Assembly (NCBI RefSeq): GCF_029962485.1
Contig: NZ_CP073637.1
Coordinates: 434,001 to 498,000 of the forward strand
Reading direction: 5' to 3'
DNA: 64,000 bases
Source of the DNA: Burkholderia cepacia
Lineage (GTDB): Bacteria; Pseudomonadota; Gammaproteobacteria; Burkholderiales; Burkholderiaceae
The translations under genes and the position numbers were made by a program. Numbering within the stretch: position 1 is the first letter of the stretch; each line of letters starts with the position of its first letter. The notes under the pieces are model-generated. The model ran no database searches and was not told the origin of the DNA. It saw only the letters and a program-made list of their open reading frames with translations. Below are positions 44,013 through 55,188 of this stretch, piece by piece.

Positions 44013-44094
44013 GGTGTGGAGCGGCGCTCCCGGGCAAGGGGTATTCGGAAAGGATAGGCCGGCTCGCGGCCGGCGGCAGGGCGACCGGCCGGCG

Positions 44095-45408
<1,314 letters not shown>

Positions 45409-45418
45409 TTAGCCCCAT

Positions 45419-45424
45419 ATTATA
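45419..45424 (-). promoter_or_regulatory. -10 box upstream of hemA
   Basis: A perfect TATAAT on the minus strand lies 26 nt before the hemA start. No good -35 box is visible 17 nt further upstream, so this is a tentative promoter. Confidence 0.45.
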
Positions 45425-46184
45425 GCGTTTCAGCGATTTCCTCACTCGCCGCATACCGGGCATCAGCGTGGCGGGGCCGCGAATTTGGGGGCTCGATCGG
45501 TACGCGGTCGAGCTGATAGCCGAAGCCGTAGAGCGGCAGCAGCCGGTAGCCGCGCTCCGGAAGCAGCCGCAATTTACTGCGCAACCGGGACGCGTGCGTA
45601 TCGAGCGTGCGCGACTTCATGTCGCGGCGGCGCCCCCACACCGTTTCGAGGATATGGGCGCGCGATACGGGCCGCGACAGGTTGGCGAACAGCAGTTGGG
45701 CGAAACGGAATTCCTTGGGCGTCAGTGAAACGATTGCGTCGCCGAAGCGCACGAGATCGTGCGTGGCGTCGAATGCATATTCCCCATACATTTCGCGCGA
45801 GCGAGTGGGCGGCCGGCGTACGCCGGCGCGCCGGCTCAGCGCGTTGACGCGCGCAAGCAGCTCGGGGCCGCTCACGGGCCGCGCGAGGCAATCGTCGGCG
45901 CCCGCGTGCAGGCACGAGACGATTTCGCTTTCGCGCGGCGACTGCATTATCGCGATGGCCGGCAAACCGGGCAGGACCGCCTGCGCGCGCGGAATGACCT
46001 CCTGAGCCGGCTGGTCGCCGGCCCAGTGGCAGGTGATCAGCATGTCGCAGGTGTTGTCGGCGGCGAGCCATGCGAAGAATGCGGTGCTGGACGAAAACGC
46101 GTGGCACACGTGACCGCCCGCGAAGAGCAGGCGGTTCAGGAGTGCGGTATGACGCGCTTCCGGATCGATCAGAGCGATTCGCAT
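45420..46184 (-). CDS. Atypical OmpR-type response regulator without phospho-acceptor Asp
   Basis: This 254-residue protein has a receiver-like domain (1-120) and an OmpR/PhoB winged helix (about 145-240; VSLTPKEFRFAQLLFANLSRPVSRAHILETVWG, then RTLDTHASRLRSKL). The receiver lacks key residues. The acidic pair is DPE instead of DDE, the strand that should end in the phosphorylated Asp reads DMLITCHW, and the conserved Lys-Pro is ARP. It therefore probably works without phosphorylation. No histidine kinase is nearby. The start at 46184 was chosen because the receiver fold begins there (MRIALIDPE). Confidence 0.82.
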   Translation of the reverse strand: MRIALIDPEARHTALLNRLLFAGGHVCHAFSSSTAFFAWLAADNTCDMLITCHWAGDQPAQEVIPRAQAVLPGLPAIAIMQSPRESEIVSCLHAGADDCLARPVSGPELLARVNALSRRAGVRRPPTRSREMYGEYAFDATHDLVRFGDAIVSLTPKEFRFAQLLFANLSRPVSRAHILETVWGRRRDMKSRTLDTHASRLRSKLRLLPERGYRLLPLYGFGYQLDRVPIEPPNSRPRHADARYAASEEIAETL

Positions 46185-46355
46185 GAGAATTTCTTCAATA
46201 CGGCAGCCGGTGCGCGCTTGCCATAACGTCGAGTCGGCCCCTACACTCGAATGTTCGCGGCACCCGGCTGGTCCCGGGTTCGATGGATGAATCGATGCTA
46301 GCCGCTGGTAACGTTCACGCCTATTGGACGAATCCGAATTTATAGAAGGCGTCGA

Positions 46356-46610
46356 ATGAACTGGTTTGGAATCCTTGTCCTGGGAGCGGCCGTGGGGCTG
46401 TTGGGCCGCTGGCTGCATCCGATGCGGCGCACGAGTCGGCCGGCGTGGTGGATCGCGGTGCTCGCCGGCATCGTGGGTGCGGCGGCCGCCCGCATGGCCG
46501 GCAATCTCTCGGGACTGTTTTACGATGGCGAGACGCTCGAATGGCCGGTCTGCACCGGCGTCGCGTTCCTCGCCGTAGCCGCGACGGTCGCGCTGTCGGC
46601 CCGTCGCTGA
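46356..46610 (+). CDS. Small integral membrane protein
   Basis: This 84-residue protein has three hydrophobic segments (about 3-17, 30-48 and 66-80), resembling the GlsB/YeaQ/YmgE transglycosylase-associated group in size and glycine pattern. I would not assign that family firmly. It is divergent from the response-regulator gene and sits 18 nt upstream of the aminopeptidase P start, so they may share a transcript. Confidence 0.6.
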   Translation: MNWFGILVLGAAVGLLGRWLHPMRRTSRPAWWIAVLAGIVGAAAARMAGNLSGLFYDGETLEWPVCTGVAFLAVAATVALSARR

Positions 46611-46628
46611 ATGCTCTCAGGTGAAATC

Positions 46629-48443
46629 ATGAATGCCCGTCTTCCCGAAGTCTCGCCGGTGCCGGCCCGCCTTGCGCTGTTGCGCGGCGCCATGGCCCGC
46701 GAGGACCTGGCCGCCTATCTCGTGCCGTCCGCCGATCCCCATCTGTCCGAGTACCTGCCCGAGCGCTGGCAGGCGCGCCGCTGGCTGTCCGGCTTCACGG
46801 GCTCGGTCGGTACGCTGGTCGTGACCGCGGATTTCGCGGGGCTGTGGGTCGACAGCCGCTACTGGGTGCAGGCCGACGCCGAGCTGGCCGGCACGGGCGT
46901 GCAGCTGATGAAGATGACGGGCGGGCAGCAGAGCGCGCCGCACGTCGACTGGCTGGCGCAGAACGTGCCGGCCGGCATGACGGTCGGCGTCGACGGTGCG
47001 GTGCTCGGCGTCGCGGCCGCGCGCGGGCTGACGGCCGCGCTGAGCGCGCGCGGCATCGCGCTGCGCACCGATCTCGACCTGCTCGACGCGATCTGGCCCG
47101 AGCGGCCGGGGCTGCCCGGCGACGCGGTGTTCGAGCACGCGGCGCCGCAGGCCGACACGACGCGCGCGAGCAAGCTGGCCGAAGTGCGCCGCGCGATGCA
47201 CGCGCAGGGTGCGCAGTGGCATTTCGTGTCGACGCTCGACGATCTCGCCTGGTTGTTCAACCTGCGCGGCGCCGACGTCAACTTCAATCCCGTGTTCGTT
47301 GCGCACGCAATGATCGGTGCCGGTCGCGCGACGCTGTTCGTCGCCGACGGCAAGGTGTCGCCGGCGCTGGCCGCGTCGCTCGCACAGGACGGCGTCGACG
47401 TCCGTGCCTACGACGCCGCGCGCGCGTCGCTCGCGGCGCTGCCCGCTGGCGCGACGCTGCTGGTCGACCCGCGCCGCGTGACGTTCGGCACGCTCGAGGC
47501 CGTGCCGGCCGGCGTGAAGCTCGTGGAGGCCGTGAATCCTTCGACGTTCGCGAAGTCGCGCAAGACGTCCGCCGAGATCGAGCACGTGCGCGTGACGATG
47601 GAGCACGACGGCGCCGCGCTCGCGGAATTCTTCGCGTGGTTCGAGCAGGCCGTGAACCGCGAGGCGATCACCGAGCTGACGATCGAGGAGAAGCTCACGG
47701 CCGCACGCGCACGGCGCCCCGGCTACGTGTCCGCCAGCTTCGCGACGATCGCCGGCTTCAACGCGAACGGCGCGATGCCGCACTACCACGCGACGCCCGA
47801 GTCGCACGCGACGATCGCCGGCGACGGCCTGCTGCTGATCGATTCGGGCGGCCAGTACATGACGGGCACGACCGACATCACCCGCGTCGTGCCGGTCGGC
47901 ACCGTCAGCGACCTGCAGCGGCGCGATTTCACAATCGTGTTGAAATCGATGATGGCGCTGTCGCGCGCACGTTTCCCGCGCGGCATCCGCTCGCCGATGC
48001 TCGACGCGATCGCACGCGCGCCGATGTGGGCGGCCGGGCTCGACTATGGGCACGGCACGGGGCATGGCGTCGGCTATTTCCTGAACGTGCACGAAGGCCC
48101 GCAGGTCATCTCGCACTACGCGCCGGCCGAGCCGCACACGGCGATGGAAGAGGGCATGATCACGTCGATCGAGCCGGGCGTGTACCGTCCTGGCCAGTGG
48201 GGCATCCGGATCGAGAACCTGGTCGTGAACCGCGCGGCCGGGAAGACGGAATTCGGCGATTTCCTCGCGTTCGAGACGCTGACACTGTGCCCGATCGACA
48301 CGCGCTGCGTGCTGATCGAGATGCTGCACGACGAAGAGCGCGCGTGGCTGAACACGTATCACGCGACGGTGCGCGAGCGCGTCGGCCGGCACCTGAGCGG
48401 CGATGCGAAGGCATGGCTCGACGCGCGCACGCAGCCGATCTGA
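46629..48443 (+). CDS. pepP: Xaa-Pro aminopeptidase (aminopeptidase P, M24 family)
   Basis: This is a 604-residue long-form aminopeptidase P with two N-terminal creatinase-like domains (about 12-300) and a C-terminal pita-bread domain. The metal ligands are visible: two Asp in LLIDSGGQYMTGTTDIT, His in GHGTGHGVG, Glu in SIEPGVY and Glu in FLAFETLT. It releases N-terminal residues preceding proline. The start at 46629 follows AGGTGA; an in-frame ATG at 46611 is possible. The length matches eukaryote-like AMPP proteins rather than E. coli PepP (441 residues). Confidence 0.9.
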   Translation: MNARLPEVSPVPARLALLRGAMAREDLAAYLVPSADPHLSEYLPERWQARRWLSGFTGSVGTLVVTADFAGLWVDSRYWVQADAELAGTGVQLMKMTGGQQSAPHVDWLAQNVPAGMTVGVDGAVLGVAAARGLTAALSARGIALRTDLDLLDAIWPERPGLPGDAVFEHAAPQADTTRASKLAEVRRAMHAQGAQWHFVSTLDDLAWLFNLRGADVNFNPVFVAHAMIGAGRATLFVADGKVSPALAASLAQDGVDVRAYDAARASLAALPAGATLLVDPRRVTFGTLEAVPAGVKLVEAVNPSTFAKSRKTSAEIEHVRVTMEHDGAALAEFFAWFEQAVNREAITELTIEEKLTAARARRPGYVSASFATIAGFNANGAMPHYHATPESHATIAGDGLLLIDSGGQYMTGTTDITRVVPVGTVSDLQRRDFTIVLKSMMALSRARFPRGIRSPMLDAIARAPMWAAGLDYGHGTGHGVGYFLNVHEGPQVISHYAPAEPHTAMEEGMITSIEPGVYRPGQWGIRIENLVVNRAAGKTEFGDFLAFETLTLCPIDTRCVLIEMLHDEERAWLNTYHATVRERVGRHLSGDAKAWLDARTQPI

Positions 48444-48501
48444 CGTAACAACATGCGATAACGGCCGGACAACGGCCGAACGACAAAACCGAGGGCAAGC
48501 A

Positions 48502-49053
48502 ATGGCGGACACTGCAGTGATCGTGATCGACATGCAGCGCGGGCTGGTGGAGCGGGCGCAGCCCGCTTACCGGCTCGACGACGTCGTGTCGGGCATCAAC
48601 CGGTTGACGGCGGCGGCGCGCGCGGCAAACGCGCCCGTCTGCTTCGTGCAGCACGACGGCGATGCGGACGACGATGCCGTGCCCGGCACGCCGGGCTGGG
48701 AGCTGCATGCGGGGCTGGTCGTCGGCAGCGACGACTGGCGCGTGCGCAAGCAGATGAGCGATTCGTTCCACGACACGCCGCTCGCGGCGCAGCTCGACCG
48801 CCATGGCATCCGTTCGGTGCTGATCTGCGGCTACGCGACCGAGTTCTGCGTCGATTCGGCCGCGCGCCGTGCCGCGCTGCTCGGCTACCGGACGACCGTC
48901 GTGTCCGACCTGCACACGACGAACGAGCGCGCGCACCTGTCGGCCGCGCAGATCGTCGCGCATCACCACTTCATCTGGGCAAACAATTCGCTGTCGGGCA
49001 ACGCGGTCACGCCGCGTCCGCTCGCCGACGTGCTGACAACGGAGTTCGCATGA
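48502..49053 (+). CDS. Isochorismatase-family cysteine hydrolase
   Basis: This is a 183-residue hydrolase. The catalytic triad is visible: Asp in VIDMQRGL (about 10), Lys in RKQMSDSF (about 81) and Cys in TEFCVDSAAR (about 118). Relatives hydrolyse amides such as nicotinamide, or isochorismate ethers; the substrate cannot be told. The start at 48502 begins MADTAVIVIDMQ. The stop overlaps the next gene as ATGA, so the two enzymes are probably co-translated. Confidence 0.87.
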   Translation: MADTAVIVIDMQRGLVERAQPAYRLDDVVSGINRLTAAARAANAPVCFVQHDGDADDDAVPGTPGWELHAGLVVGSDDWRVRKQMSDSFHDTPLAAQLDRHGIRSVLICGYATEFCVDSAARRAALLGYRTTVVSDLHTTNERAHLSAAQIVAHHHFIWANNSLSGNAVTPRPLADVLTTEFA

Positions 49054-49673
49054 CGATCAAGGCCGTGGTGTTCGATTTCGGCGGCGTGCTGATCGACTGG
49101 AGCCCCGAGTACCTTTACAGGGAGCTGATTCCCGACGACGCGGAGCGCCGCTGGTTCTTCACGCATGTGTGCGCGATGGACTGGGTGGTTCGCCAGGACG
49201 GCGGGCAGACGATCGAGGAAGGTACGGCCGAACTCGTCGCGAAGTTTCCGGAGCACGAGGCGCTGATCCGTGCGTTCTATGCGCGCTGGCACGAGATGAT
49301 CGGCGGCGTGCTCGACGAAGGTGCCGCGCTCGTCGACCGGCTCGACGCGCAGGGGATGCCGCTGTTCGGGCTGACGAACTGGTCTGCGGAGACGTTTCCG
49401 TATGCGTGGGACAACTTCCCGATCCTGCGGCGTTTCAAGGACATCGTCGTGTCGGGCCGTGTGAAGCTCGTGAAACCCGATCCTGCGATCTACCGCGAGA
49501 TGCACGCGCGGATCGAGCCGCACCTGCCGGGCATCGCGCCGCACGAACTCGTGTTCATCGACGACAACGCGAAGAACGCCGCGGCCGCGACGGCGCTCGG
49601 CTGGCACGGCATTCATCACACGAGCGCGGCGACGACCGAGGCGCGGCTGCGCGAACTGGGCGCGCTCGCGTAA
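49050..49673 (+). CDS. HAD-superfamily phosphatase (YihX-like)
   Basis: This is a 207-residue HAD hydrolase. Motif I is FDFGGVLIDW (nucleophile Asp near residue 9; the usual second Asp is replaced by Gly, as in YihX and haloacid-type relatives), motif II LTNWS, motif III Lys in VKLVKPDP, and motif IV FIDDNAKN. E. coli YihX dephosphorylates alpha-glucose-1-phosphate; the substrate here is unproven. The start overlaps the isochorismatase gene by 4 nt. Confidence 0.87.
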   Translation: MTIKAVVFDFGGVLIDWSPEYLYRELIPDDAERRWFFTHVCAMDWVVRQDGGQTIEEGTAELVAKFPEHEALIRAFYARWHEMIGGVLDEGAALVDRLDAQGMPLFGLTNWSAETFPYAWDNFPILRRFKDIVVSGRVKLVKPDPAIYREMHARIEPHLPGIAPHELVFIDDNAKNAAAATALGWHGIHHTSAATTEARLRELGALA

Positions 49674-49698
49674 GCGTTGGGCGAAGGCTCGGGCGAAT

Positions 49699-49727
49699 AA
49701 AAAAGCGGGCCATCGGCCCGCTTTTTC
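49699..49727. terminator. Bidirectional intrinsic terminator, HAD gene / ettA
   Basis: An 8-bp stem (49704-49711 and 49715-49722) has a 3-nt loop and is flanked by AAAA and TTTTT, between convergent genes. Confidence 0.82.
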
Positions 49728-49805
49728 TTTGTCCCGCTCCGGAATCGGGCCCCGTCGGCATCCGGCCCAGCGTTGCCGCCGTGCCGGGCACCCGGGCCGC
49801 GCCGG

Positions 49806-51473
<1,668 letters not shown>

Positions 51474-51659
51474 TTCGGTGTGAAAGTCAGAAGTGGTTGA
51501 GACGGCCGCGCAGCGCGCGGGCGTGGCGGCGTCGGGTGATTCGGTACGGAGCATGCCGCGCGGGGCGCGGCGGCGTCGCCGCGTGTCGGCGGTGCGAACG
51601 CGTATTGTACTTCGCCGCCGGCTGCCGCTGGCGCGGCGCAGCCAATGGGATGCGCCGCG

Positions 51660-51968
51660 TTACAGCCACGCGGCGACGCCGCCATGCCCCGAGCACGTGC
51701 CGCGCCGGTGACGGCTGAAGCTGTACGTGCCGTCGCGGCAGCGCGCGCTCGCGCCTTCCGGCACGCGGCCCGATTTCGAATGCGCGGGCGCATGCACGGT
51801 TTCGCCGTCGCGGTTGCGATACGTGTCGTGACGGTCGAGATCGGCTTCGTTACCGTAGCCGGGCGTGGCGCGGTACGCATGCGCAGAAGGAGGCAGCGCG
51901 GCGCATACGACGAAAAAAGCGACGGACAGGGTCGCGATGCGCGTCGCGCGGCGGAGCAGGGCAGGCAT
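51660..51968 (-). CDS. DUF3761 small secreted protein
   Basis: This 102-residue protein has a signal peptide (residues 1 to about 31, cut after AHA). The mature part carries the DUF3761 pattern: YRNRDGETVHAPAHS, then ARCRDGTYSFSRHRRGTCSGHGGVAAWL with two conserved Cys. Its function is unknown. GAGAGA lies just before the ATG. The much longer overlapping frame on this strand is not used. Confidence 0.8.
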   Translation of the reverse strand: MPALLRRATRIATLSVAFFVVCAALPPSAHAYRATPGYGNEADLDRHDTYRNRDGETVHAPAHSKSGRVPEGASARCRDGTYSFSRHRRGTCSGHGGVAAWL

Positions 51969-52021
51969 GGTCTCTCTCGGTTTGTTGTTATGGCGGTCGG
52001 GCCGGTGGCCCGCGCCGCATG

Positions 52022-52960
52022 TTAGCGGATCCGTGCCGGATCGTTGCCGGCGCCGGACATCGACGCCGCGCCGTCGGCCCGGGCGGCATCGAGAATCCAG
52101 CGACGGAACGCGGCAACTTTCGGCCGTTCGGCGTGATGCGGCGGATAGACGAGGTAGTACGCGAAATCGTCGAGCCACGCGACGTCGGCGAGTTGCACGA
52201 GCCGGCCGCTCGCCAGTTCGCCGCGCACCATCGCGGCCGGCAGCAACCCGGCACCCTGGCCGGCGACGATCGCCTGCAGCAGCAATCCCGAATCGTCGAA
52301 CGCGGCGCCGCGCGGCGGGCCGAAATCGTCGATCCGCTGCGCGCCGAACCAGATGTGCCAGCCCTTGCGTTCGGCGTCGTGCAACTGCGGCCAGCCGACG
52401 AGATCGGCCGGCGTCGCCGGCATGCCGAGCCGCGCGACGAGTTCGGGCGAGGCGAGCGCGACGATCTCCACGGTCAGCAGGCGTTCGCTGCACAGCCCGA
52501 TATAGCGCCCGAGGCCGTGACGGATCGCGACATCGACGCCGTCGCGCGAGAAATTTGCGAGCGCGTGGCTGGTGACGACCTGCAGGTCGACGTCCGGGCA
52601 CGCGTGCCGGAATTGCGCGAGCCGCGGGACGAGCCACGCGGATGCGAAGAACGGCGTGACGCTCACGGTCAGCACGCCGCTGTCGGCGGCGCCCGACACG
52701 CGCTGCGACGCATCGGCGATCTGCCGGAACGCGTTGCGCACCGGCGGCAGGTAGTCGCGGCCGGCGGCCGTCAGCAGGATGCCGCGGTTGACGCGCTCGA
52801 ACAGCTGCACACCGAGATGCGTCTCGAGCGTGCGGATCATCTGGCTCACCGCGCCGGGCGTGACCGACAGCTCCTCGGCCGCCGATTTCACCGACAGGTG
52901 GCGGGCGGCCGCTTCGAAGGCGCGCAGCGCGTTGAGCGGCGGCAAGCGGGAACGATTCAT
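52022..52960 (-). CDS. LysR-family regulator, GcvA-like
   Basis: This is a 312-residue regulator. The helix-turn-helix at about 8-66 begins LPPLNALRAFEAAARHLSVKSAAEELSVTPGAVSQMIRTLE, the GcvA/AmpR subgroup wording. The effector domain spans about 95-295. It is divergent from an MFS transporter gene (193 nt apart), its probable target. The short insert in GNDPARIR at the C-terminus is not conserved. Confidence 0.88.
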   Translation of the reverse strand: MNRSRLPPLNALRAFEAAARHLSVKSAAEELSVTPGAVSQMIRTLETHLGVQLFERVNRGILLTAAGRDYLPPVRNAFRQIADASQRVSGAADSGVLTVSVTPFFASAWLVPRLAQFRHACPDVDLQVVTSHALANFSRDGVDVAIRHGLGRYIGLCSERLLTVEIVALASPELVARLGMPATPADLVGWPQLHDAERKGWHIWFGAQRIDDFGPPRGAAFDDSGLLLQAIVAGQGAGLLPAAMVRGELASGRLVQLADVAWLDDFAYYLVYPPHHAERPKVAAFRRWILDAARADGAASMSGAGNDPARIR

Positions 52961-53153
52961 TCAGTTTTTCTAAAGCGAAAGGCCGACGAAATATCGTTTG
53001 AGGCGATGCATGCTCGCGAGTACCGTTGTCGCATCGAATCGCATGTTTAGTGGCCGTCTTTCGGCGGCCGATGCGATCAACATAGTTCATCTATATCCAT
53101 GAGGCAATCCGGACGCCGCCCGGCGGCCGGTGGAACCTGAGAGGAGCATCGTC
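52961..53153. promoter_or_regulatory. Divergent control region, GcvA-like LysR / MFS transporter
   Basis: This 193-nt region lies between divergent genes. It contains several short inverted motifs, for example GGCCG...CGGCC around 53051-53068, and AT-rich patches near both ends. I cannot assign a LysR box or promoter boxes firmly. Confidence 0.35.
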
Positions 53154-54419
53154 ATGAACCGCCCGGGCGCATCGCGTCTCTTCTACGGCTGGTACGTGGT
53201 CGCGGCCGCGTTCGCCGTCACGTTCGTCGGGTTCGGCAGCGCGTATTCGTTCAGCGCGTTCGTCGAGTCGCTGCAGCGGGATTTCGCGGCGTCGCGCGGG
53301 CAGATCTCGCTCGTGTTTTCGCTCGCGGGGTTCCTGTATTTCGGTTTCGGCATCATCAGCGGGCCGCTGGCCGATCGCTTCGGCTCGCGGCGGCTCGCCA
53401 TCGTCGGGATGCTGCTGACGGGCGCCGGGCTGGCGGCCGCCGGCGCCGCGCAGTCGTTGCTGCAGGTCTATGTCGCGTATGGGCTCGGGGTCGGTCTCGG
53501 CGTCGGTTGCGCATACGTGCCGGCCGTCGGCGCGGTGCAGCGCTGGTTCGTGCGCCGGCGCGGCTTTGCGTCGGGGCTCGCGGTCGCCGGGATCGGCGTC
53601 GGTACGCTCGTGATGCCGCCGCTCGCGTCCGCGTTGATCGCGCATGTCGGCTGGCGTGGCGCATATTTCACGCTGGCCGTGATCGCGGTCGTTCTGGGAG
53701 CAGGCATCTCGCTGCTGATCGAGAACGATCCGCGCGGGCGCGGACTGTTGCCGGATGGCGATGCCGCCGACGAAGGCGGCCGGCAACCCGTTGCGGCCCG
53801 GGCCAGCGCGACCGCACACGCCGGCGCGACGGTGCGCGAAGCCGTCACGTCGCGGCCGTTCGCGAGCCTCTACGCCGCGTGCCTCGTGTGCTCGTTCGGC
53901 GTGTTCGTCCCGTTCGTTCACCTCGTGCCGTACGCGCTCGATCATGGCGTCGCGCCATCGACGGCGGTGTTGCTGCTCGGTGCGATCGGCGTCGGCAGCA
54001 CTGCTGGCCGTTTCTTTCTGGGTGGCCTGGCCGACCGCTTCGGCCGCCGCGCGTCGCTGCTCGCGATGTTCGCCGGCATGGCCGTTGCGCTCGTTGCGTG
54101 GGCGGGCGCCGGCACGGTCGCGACGCTTGCCGCGTTCGCGCTCGTGTTCGGCGTGTTCTACGGCGGCTGGGTCGCCGTGCTGCCGGCGGTCGTGATGGAC
54201 TACTTCGGCGGGCGCAACGTGAGCGCGATCATCGGCATCCTGTACACGAGCGTCGCATTCGGCACGCTGATCGGGCCGGCCGCCGCCGGTTTCATCTACG
54301 ACGCGGGCGGCGGTTATCTCGTGCCGATCCTCGCGAGCGCCGCCGCGAATGCGATCGCGTTCGCGATCGTCGCGACGACGGGGCGGGCGCCGGCGGCCGC
54401 GCGCGCAGCCGGCGGATAG
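53154..54419 (+). CDS. MFS transporter, oxalate/formate antiporter-like
   Basis: This is a 421-residue transporter with twelve hydrophobic segments. FYGWYVVAAAFAVTFVGFG at the start and GPLADRFGSRRL (motif A) are typical of the OFA/monocarboxylate branch; the second half repeats motif A as GGLADRFGRRASLL. The middle loop (about 200-225) is hydrophilic. GAGGAGC precedes ATG 53154. The substrate is unknown; it is probably controlled by the divergent LysR gene. Confidence 0.87.
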   Translation: MNRPGASRLFYGWYVVAAAFAVTFVGFGSAYSFSAFVESLQRDFAASRGQISLVFSLAGFLYFGFGIISGPLADRFGSRRLAIVGMLLTGAGLAAAGAAQSLLQVYVAYGLGVGLGVGCAYVPAVGAVQRWFVRRRGFASGLAVAGIGVGTLVMPPLASALIAHVGWRGAYFTLAVIAVVLGAGISLLIENDPRGRGLLPDGDAADEGGRQPVAARASATAHAGATVREAVTSRPFASLYAACLVCSFGVFVPFVHLVPYALDHGVAPSTAVLLLGAIGVGSTAGRFFLGGLADRFGRRASLLAMFAGMAVALVAWAGAGTVATLAAFALVFGVFYGGWVAVLPAVVMDYFGGRNVSAIIGILYTSVAFGTLIGPAAAGFIYDAGGGYLVPILASAAANAIAFAIVATTGRAPAAARAAGG

Positions 54420-54485
54420 GCGCGCCGCGCGATTTCCGGTAGGGTGGCCGGAGCGTCAACCATCGCCCAACGGTCGGGAGGCATC

Positions 54486-54821
54486 GTGACATTCGACGAG
54501 GTCCGGCAGATTGCGCTCGCGTGGCGCGGTGTCGAGGAGGGCACCTCGTACGGCACGCCCGCCCTCAAGGTGAAGGGCAAGATGCTCGCCCGGCTGCGCG
54601 AGGATGGCGACACGCTCGTCGTGAAGGGCGTCGGCCCCGACGAGCGTGCATGGCTGATCGAATCGGACCCCGACGTGTATTTCGTGACCGATCACTATCT
54701 CGGCTGGCCGATCGTGCTGGTGCGCCTGTCGGCCGCGGATCCCGACGCCGTGAAAAACCTGCTTCTGCGAGAATGGCACGCGATCGTCCCGGCCAAGTGG
54801 CGGGACGAAGCGGCGCGCTGA
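54486..54821 (+). CDS. MmcQ/YjbR family protein
   Basis: This is a 111-residue protein of the YjbR (DUF419) double-wing fold: FDEVRQIALAWRGVEEGTSYGTPALKVKGKMLARL at the start and DHYLGWPIVLVRL in the middle, both family marks. The start is GTG 54486 with GGGAGG 5 nt upstream. The fold resembles DNA-binding proteins, but no function is established. Confidence 0.85.
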   Translation: MTFDEVRQIALAWRGVEEGTSYGTPALKVKGKMLARLREDGDTLVVKGVGPDERAWLIESDPDVYFVTDHYLGWPIVLVRLSAADPDAVKNLLLREWHAIVPAKWRDEAAR

Positions 54822-55188
54822 CAGCACGCGAACCGGCGCCGAACCGGATCAAGCGTTGCATCGATTCGCATCGATGCAACAAGTGGTTCCATCGAAATTC
54901 TTCAATTGGTTCTCAGTGAAGAACCGTTTGATGCTTACACTCCTTCGCTTCGAAGGCGGCTGACGAAAGCCGATGGAAAGGGCGCACGCGATGCGCCGGC
55001 GCCTTGCGCGCCGCATCGCACCCGCAGCTTCGCAGACTGCGCGGGCGCACCGACCCGACAGGCCCCATCCGGCCTCATGCCCGCGTGCGACGCACGCGCG
55101 GTCGCAGCCGGATTCAAGAACGACAACTCCCCGCGCCGCCTTCATGCGACACCCGGTCGTACCGGAACCGTTTTTTGGAGAGAGACAG
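54822..55188. other. Intergenic region before gabP
   Basis: In this 367-nt gap I see no gene with a ribosome site. A direct repeat of GATTCGCATCGATGCAACA-like sequence around 54855-54880 and an AT-rich patch near 54890-54940 (TTCTTCAATTGG, TGATGCTTACACT) may belong to the gabP promoter. A reading frame is open from 54973 into gabP but lacks a start signal. Confidence 0.4.

Noticed and set aside
46617..48533. 638-codon minus-strand frame opposite aminopeptidase P
   Set aside because: The plus strand has intact M24 metal ligands; the minus frame has no motif.
54973..55188. 72-residue N-terminal extension of GabP
   Set aside because: The family starts near MSGSNTGLGTGLKQRHVT, the ribosome site is at 55177-55187, and the extension is Arg/Ala/Pro-rich junk.
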